A DNA stretch of 64,000 nt from Siderastrea radians (lineage: Eukaryota; Cnidaria; Anthozoa; Scleractinia; Rhizangiidae). The stretch covers positions 38,688,336-38,752,335 of the forward strand of contig OZ024897.1 in assembly GCA_964017195.1 (NCBI GenBank). Reading direction: 5' to 3'. Positions within the stretch are counted from its first letter, which is position 1. Every line of letters starts with the position of its first letter. The notes under the pieces were generated by a model. It saw only the letters and a program-made list of their open reading frames with translations. It was not told the origin of the DNA and searched no databases. This document shows positions 61,691-64,000 of this stretch, piece after piece. The position numbers and the translations under genes were made by a program.

Positions 61691-62455
61691 GTTCGGTGAA
61701 ACGGCACGGCAAGTTGCAATATCCTGTCAATTTTCCTTGCAGTTTGCTTGAATTTTATCATGAACAAGGACCACAGCTCTCATCTGTGATACAGCAACAT
61801 GAAGGTTAGAGGATTTTGTGTTAAAATCGGTTGTTTGCTGATCAAAACCTGCGGTAAACGTGAAGTTGTTTGTGTATGTGTACACTGAGTTAATTAGGCT
61901 GACTTTTCTGATCGCTTGGATCGACGCATTTTGTCCAACTTTAAAATTCTATAACATCGCGTCAATAAATTTCCCCAAAAAATCCTTTTAGGAGGCAAGA
62001 GAACATCCCTTCTCCTCTTGAAATCCCGATTCTTGACGAATAATATTCGGTATCACATACTTTTTTTAAGGGTTAAACTTGATATACTTTTTATCTAGTC
62101 AAAAGTATGTCGGATAAATTTAATTAGAGATCGTAAATAAATGAGCAGAAATTGCTGAAATTGCTTTTGACATATATTTAAACATTGTTCTACAAGTCTG
62201 GTTAATTTTTATTGCTCTGGAGTGCTTCATTTTGTCACGCGAAGCGTCGAGATTTGCCTTAAATTTTGAGCTTCAAAAGCGGCATTTTGAGCGAATCCGT
62301 TAATATCGATTTTCTTGAAAATAAATCGATATTCAGCCAAACGAACTATGCAGTGATTTGTTTCACATTAAGGTCTACCTAACATAAGAATATGAGCGGA
62401 ATTGATTTTTGACCTGTTGCCACCAAATGTTTGACCGTTGGTAACATTCGCTCTT
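61015..62455 (-). repeat. 1.6-kb dispersed repeat, right copy (uninterrupted)
   Basis: Inverted relative to the left copy (32220-33321 plus 37289-37830). It contains neither the Penelope-like pair nor the 178-bp MITE, so it shows both empty sites. It overlaps the direct repeat above, so all three copies belong to one family. Confidence 0.85.
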
Positions 62456-63141
62456 AAATGTGTGCGCACTGAAACAAGGAAAATGCGAACAGTCAGTGTG
62501 GGATATTTACCTTTTATAGCTGAGGTTTGAATATGGAAGTATTTGAGTATTATAAAACTTTTGAACATAAAATATCTAAGGGAAAATACACGCGCTTCTT
62601 TCTCCGACTAGCCAGCATTGCTGTTGATTATTTTAACAGAAAGGTTTATTTGTTTAGCATGCGAAATCTGCCTCTCAAAAACAAATATTTCCTACATTTC
62701 CGGCAGGGTAGATCGCATTGTTGGATCTACTAGTAACTCTTCAGAACTAAACGACTCAGGAGATCAGGCAGCGGATAGCCAACGGCAAGAAGCTGAAGAA
62801 ACGATACTTGAGTCAAGTACTTCTCGATACGGACGGAAAAAGACACGAGTCCTCCGAGAAAAACTATGTGCCATGGCATAATATACATGTAGAAATGTAA
62901 CCTAGTACGTATAATAAAACACCAAATTAAATCAAAGTAGGTGAAAAGAAAAACTTAATCTCTTAGAAAAATGGAAAGCAACATCACAAAAATTCTCATT
63001 AAAAAATCCTGGAAAAGATGTGTGACCCTCCCTTGCATAGCTCACATGAGGTATGGCCCTCCCCTTTTGGTGCTCACTTTCACTGATGACCCTCCCCTCT
63101 GAGGCCCCAGCCCTCCCCCCCCCAAGAAAAACGTACCTTCC
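62456..63141. other. Spacer between repeat copies
   Basis: No gene is recognised. Short frames (62527-62733, 62618-62881) have no family signature. A C-rich stretch lies at 63050-63125. Confidence 0.5.
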
Positions 63142-64000
63142 CTAACCGTTTTGTAGTTTTCTTCACTGTTGGAAGTTTTAAAAAAAGACTGCACGCACTA
63201 CAGTGTCAGTCGAGTAGAGTCGTTTTTCGTTGGTGCCTGTTGAGCATCGAAAGCGGAAAACCCAAGACTCATAAAAAGTCATCCAAGTAAAGCCCGTAGT
63301 GGGTTGTATTTTCTGCCACAGGACAAAGCTCTTAACAATCTTGCAGATCGTTAAATTTATTCCCTGAGAACCAGTACGAGTTTTGATTTTTTTTATTAAT
63401 GTCTATTCTCCATAAATAAGTGTTTGTACGTTTAATGTACACTAGCACGTAAATACGAACAAGAACCAGGTAAAAATAAAAAGGAGGTTTAACGTATCAC
63501 CACTGCCTTATTTGAAAGTCTTTGAATGCCAGGAATCGATACAATCAGTCGATTCAGTGTTCTCTAAAACTTCTTTCCCCGAAACCTATAGCCCAAGCTC
63601 CACCCCACCCTCACCCCAACAAAACGAGAAAAGAATTTTAAGACCGAACAGGAAATTTTTATGCCTGACTTTGTATTTTAATCTAGCCATAGTATATAAT
63701 ATAGCGTTCATTAACTGTGCAACTTCTTGGAAAACCAACAGAAAATATATTTTTAAAACCCCCTTTGCCCTGCCTATCAGGTAAAAGCTCAGTCTAGGGT
63801 GCAGTAGTCGATTTCACTAAAACTCGTTCTACATTAATTATCGGCATCACCCAAAGCACGTAACAGATGTTTTTGTATTAACGACTTCTTGTTTCGCTGT
63901 TCAGTTCAGAGCTAGTTTCAAAGGAAAAACATCTTATGTACAACACCTTGAGCCCGCTTTCGAACGAAAATAGGAAAAGAGAATCCTCACATCAAAAACG
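63142..64000 (+). repeat. Direct repeat, second copy (runs off the window)
   Basis: It matches 60627-61281 and then 61480-61690 with a clean internal deletion at CAGTCTAGGGT|GCAGTAGTCG. It extends past the window end. Confidence 0.85.

Overview
The window looks like a piece of a metazoan genome, most likely an anthozoan cnidarian (coral or sea anemone). That rests on AT-rich DNA with GT-AG introns, cnidarian-style tRNA-SINEs, Penelope-like elements with hammerhead motifs, many LINE remnants, and a Golgi glycosyltransferase repertoire. The taxon is inferred, not proven. Host coding content is small: a single-exon type II membrane protein with a DxD motif (17298-18650) and a two-exon beta-1,3-galactosyltransferase-like gene (22914-24497). 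The rest of the first 38 kb is mostly decayed repeats: two L1/Tx1-type LINE remnants, CR1/L2-type LINE tails, tRNA-SINEs, MITEs, foldback repeats and microsatellites.

The main feature is an apparently intact Polinton/Maverick (adintovirus-like) element at 38206-60309, 22,104 bp long. It has about 345-bp terminal inverted repeats (TIRs) that are about 99% identical, and a perfect 6-bp target-site duplication (CTCACG). Left to right it carries: a capsid-associated family protein (copy A); an unknown early-type gene; a minus-strand SLOG (Rossmann, nucleotide-binding) protein; a GRF zinc-finger protein; a small unknown protein; a retroviral-type integrase with a chromodomain; copies B and C of the capsid-associated family; three small basic proteins; the double-jelly-roll major capsid protein; an adenain-like cysteine protease; a tRNA-like gene; a packaging ATPase; an RG-rich protein; a two-membrane-helix protein; several small virion-type proteins; a phospholipase A2-like protein; a minus-strand basic-repeat/acidic putative regulator that is split between two frames; and a 1386-aa protein-primed-type DNA polymerase B. 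Every recognised core gene is open, so the insertion is recent or was kept under selection. Genes are packed with 3-bp gaps or ATGA-type overlaps. TATA boxes lie inside upstream reading frames, and one lies in the TIR itself.

The surrounding DNA also records events. On the left, a near-identical head-to-head pair of Penelope-like copies (33322-37288) with hammerhead ribozyme motifs sits inside one copy of a 1.6-kb repeat, and the uninterrupted site survives in the inverted copy on the right (61015-62455). A 178-bp MITE in the left copy also has its empty site in the right copy. The Polinton lies between these two inverted copies. A third, direct copy starts at 63142 and runs off the window.

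The most interesting unexplained content is the pairing of a SLOG protein with a SLATT-like two-membrane-helix protein on one eukaryotic virus-like element, a Pol III-competent tRNA-like gene between capsid and packaging genes, three paralogues of the capsid-associated family, and a shared QxGxG-type motif in the small basic proteins that could be the site cut by the element's own protease.
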